Assembly (NCBI GenBank): GCA_020860745.1 | Contig: JAJBTR010000251.1 | Location: 1-5,911 of the forward strand | Length of the DNA: 5,911 nt | Direction of reading: 5' to 3' | From: Lachnospiraceae bacterium | Lineage (GTDB): Bacteria > Bacillota > Clostridia > Lachnospirales > Lachnospiraceae | Shown: one piece after another, positions 4,603 to 5,911 of the stretch | How positions within the stretch are numbered: position 1 is the first letter of the stretch | Layout of the letters: every line of letters begins with the position of its first letter | Program-made: the position numbers and the translations under genes | Notes under the pieces: generated by a model | Databases searched by the model: none | What the model was told of the DNA's origin: nothing | Seen by the model: the letters and a program-made list of their open reading frames with translations, nothing else

Positions 4603-5469
4603 TCACTCGTTTTTATAAGCCGCCCACATCTTCCTGCGAAACTCTTCTTCCCCCACCCGCTGCAGGGTGAACCGGAAGCGCTCACCGGCCTTGGCATTCT
4701 CCTCAAAAAAAGTAATCGCCGCGTCCGCCACACGGAAAAACGTTTCCTCATCTTTGATCAGCGGCAAAAATTGCTCTCCGGTATATATCTTATTTCCAAA
4801 CAGGCCGCCGAAAGAAACCAGATAGCCGCTCTCGCCTTTCCATGCATCGGTGGGACATGATTTCACACAGCGTCCGCAGTAATTGCACTTCTCCCGGTCA
4901 ATCAGGACTTCGGTATCTGTACAGGTAATCGCTCCCTCGCGGCAGGCTTTTTCACAGACGCCGCAGTTGATACAGAGATCCGGTTTCCATATTACTTCCA
5001 TCCCGCCCTTGATGCCGAGATCATTTTCCTCCGCCTTCAGACAATTGTTCTGACATCCGGTGACGCCGAATTTAAACTTGTGTGGAAGCTCCCTGCCAAA
5101 ATAATGGTCATTGAGCTTCTCTGCCAAAGCAGCAGTATCAATACATCCGCTGGGACAGATCGCCCCGCCCTGACAGGCCGTCACGGTCCGTACGCGCGGG
5201 CCGCAGACACCGGGGCTTACGCCGCCCTTGGCAAGACGCTCTTTCACTTTTTCGATATCATCAATATGGATAAAGGGAATCTCCACGCCCTGGCGGGAAG
5301 TCATATGTATGTACCCTTTTCCAAACTCATCCGCCACCTCAGCAATTGTCCGAATATTCTCTGCTGTTAAATGTCCGCCGGTCACCTGTAAGCGCAGAGA
5401 GAAATATCCTTTCTGCTTCTGGCGCATAAAGCCGCCTTTTTTCAGTGTTGCATAATCAATATCTGCCAT
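4603..5469 (-). CDS. Siroheme sulfite reductase with two-cluster ferredoxin domain
   Basis: This 288-residue cytosolic iron-sulfur enzyme probably reduces sulfite to sulfide with six electrons. The N-terminal half (about 20-90) has the ferredoxin-like nitrite/sulfite reductase fold with HMTSRQGVE. The siroheme-[4Fe-4S] ligands are C-x5-C (Cys99, Cys105) and C-x3-C (Cys139, Cys143). A bacterial ferredoxin domain follows with two complete clusters: Cys166/169/172/176 and Cys195/198/201/205. It is much smaller than the E. coli CysI type and resembles the compact anaerobic-type reductases, such as AsrC and small archaeal or clostridial sulfite reductases. No flavoprotein subunit is adjacent, so electrons likely come from ferredoxin. 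The start at 5469 follows GGGAGG at 7 nt. Nitrite reduction is a formal alternative, but the sulfur-transfer neighbours argue for sulfite. Confidence 0.88.
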   Translation of the reverse strand: MADIDYATLKKGGFMRQKQKGYFSLRLQVTGGHLTAENIRTIAEVADEFGKGYIHMTSRQGVEIPFIHIDDIEKVKERLAKGGVSPGVCGPRVRTVTACQGGAICPSGCIDTAALAEKLNDHYFGRELPHKFKFGVTGCQNNCLKAEENDLGIKGGMEVIWKPDLCINCGVCEKACREGAITCTDTEVLIDREKCNYCGRCVKSCPTDAWKGESGYLVSFGGLFGNKIYTGEQFLPLIKDEETFFRVADAAITFFEENAKAGERFRFTLQRVGEEEFRRKMWAAYKNE

Positions 5470-5599
5470 CTTGCTTCCTCCCTGTTATACTCTCTTTTTA
5501 GCTGATTATCGGGTTATTTTTTATCTCAGTTTACATTCATTCGCATAATGTTTTTCCTCGTGAAACCACTTTTTAATCTTCACCTTTTCAGCTGATCAG
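5470..5599 (-). other. Spacer between sulfhydrylase and sulfite reductase genes
   Basis: This is a 130-bp A/T-rich gap within a same-strand gene run. No convincing promoter or terminator is seen. It has a six-codon open frame beginning at an ATG near 5546 behind GAGG, probably accidental. A 9-bp word (TATCGGGTT on the + strand, 5507-5515) also occurs at 4591-4599 after the sulfite reductase gene. Confidence 0.4.
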
Positions 5600-5911
5600 T
5601 TACGCCTCACGAATCGCTCTCCCAAAATCTTCCATAAGGTCTTCCACATCTTCAATCCCGACGCTCACCCGGATCAGGTCGTCATAAACCCCGGCCGCCA
5701 CTTTTTCTTTCTCTGTACTATGCACAGCTAGCGTGGACTCCGGATGGATCACCAGAGTCTTCGTGTCCCCGATATTCGACACCTGCAGCGGAATTTTCAA
5801 ACTATCCAGTATCCGGTATGCCCGCTCCCTGCTCCCGACCCGAATGGTAAGAATCCCGCCGTAATGACCGCCAAACTGTTTCTTCGCGATCGTGTAACAG
5901 GGATTCGTCTC
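5600..5911 (-). CDS. metY: O-acetylhomoserine sulfhydrylase-type PLP enzyme, C-terminal part
   Basis: This is the last 103 residues of a Cys/Met-metabolism PLP enzyme; the start and PLP lysine lie beyond the right edge. The frame is open to the window end. Visible motifs are FGGHYGGILTIRV, then SNIGDTKTLVIHPEST (the GDxxTLxxHP segment typical of O-acetylhomoserine aminocarboxypropyltransferase) and DLIRVSVGIED, whose Arg binds the substrate carboxylate. A TTG at 5800 is an internal Leu codon, not a start. The enzyme would join sulfide, or the sulfur of a thiocarboxylated carrier, to O-acetylhomoserine to form homocysteine. It precedes sulfite reductase by 130 bp on the same strand. Cystathionine gamma-synthase or methionine gamma-lyase are alternatives within the superfamily; the neighbours favour the sulfhydrylase. 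Confidence 0.8.
   Translation of the reverse strand, partial: ETNPCYTIAKKQFGGHYGGILTIRVGSRERAYRILDSLKIPLQVSNIGDTKTLVIHPESTLAVHSTEKEKVAAGVYDDLIRVSVGIEDVEDLMEDFGRAIREA

Noticed and set aside
5600..5800. Separate 66-residue gene starting at TTG 5800
   Set aside because: The frame stays open to the window edge and the upstream 37 residues match the same PLP family, so the TTG is an internal Leu codon.
1..5911. CRISPR arrays, tRNA or rRNA genes, insertion sequences
   Set aside because: No regularly spaced repeats, cloverleaf-like segments, transposase frames or terminal inverted repeats with target duplications were seen.

Overview
The window looks like a chromosomal segment of a Gram-positive anaerobe of the Clostridia, plausibly Lachnospiraceae-like. 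The evidence is strong GGAGG-type ribosome-binding sites, tight gene packing, moderate G+C in genes with A/T-rich spacers, and an oxygen-sensitive siroheme/4Fe-4S sulfite reductase. No marker gene fixes the genus.

Left part (1-505): no convincing gene. It holds a strong bidirectional terminator-type hairpin (52-94), a second small hairpin (109-124), a third inverted repeat (350-380), and a possible promoter/operator with an inverted repeat (414-433) ahead of the first gene. Next on the + strand (506-1691) is a PLP-dependent Cys/Met-metabolism (trans-sulfuration family) enzyme. It is broken by a frame change near 839, most simply a deletion of about 11 bp that removes a conserved segment. Its stop codon lies inside a 38-bp imperfect direct repeat whose second copy sits in the convergent gap (1740-1777).

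Right part (1779-5911): seven genes, all on the - strand, read from right to left. They are the C-terminal end of an O-acetylhomoserine sulfhydrylase (metY-like, cut by the window edge), a compact siroheme sulfite reductase with a two-cluster ferredoxin domain, a TusA-family protein, a thioredoxin with an unusual SCLPC site, a ThiS/MoaD-like sulfur carrier ending in GGGR, its E1-like (ThiF/MoeB/HesA) activating enzyme, and a thioredoxin reductase-like flavoprotein.

Together they read as a sulfur-assimilation operon. Sulfite is reduced to sulfide, sulfur is loaded onto the carrier's C-terminal glycine as a thiocarboxylate after ATP-dependent adenylation, and the PLP sulfhydrylase moves it to O-acetylhomoserine to give homocysteine. 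The closest characterised precedent I know is the HcyS/HcyF/HcyD/MetY/Sir pathway of Wolinella succinogenes. Absence of thiG/thiH or moa genes argues against thiamin or molybdopterin roles. The extra Arg after the glycines implies that a C-terminal processing protease (HcyD/JAMM type) is needed. None is encoded here; it may lie beyond the right edge. Addition of TusA, Trx and TrxB to the core set is the least explained part of this locus.
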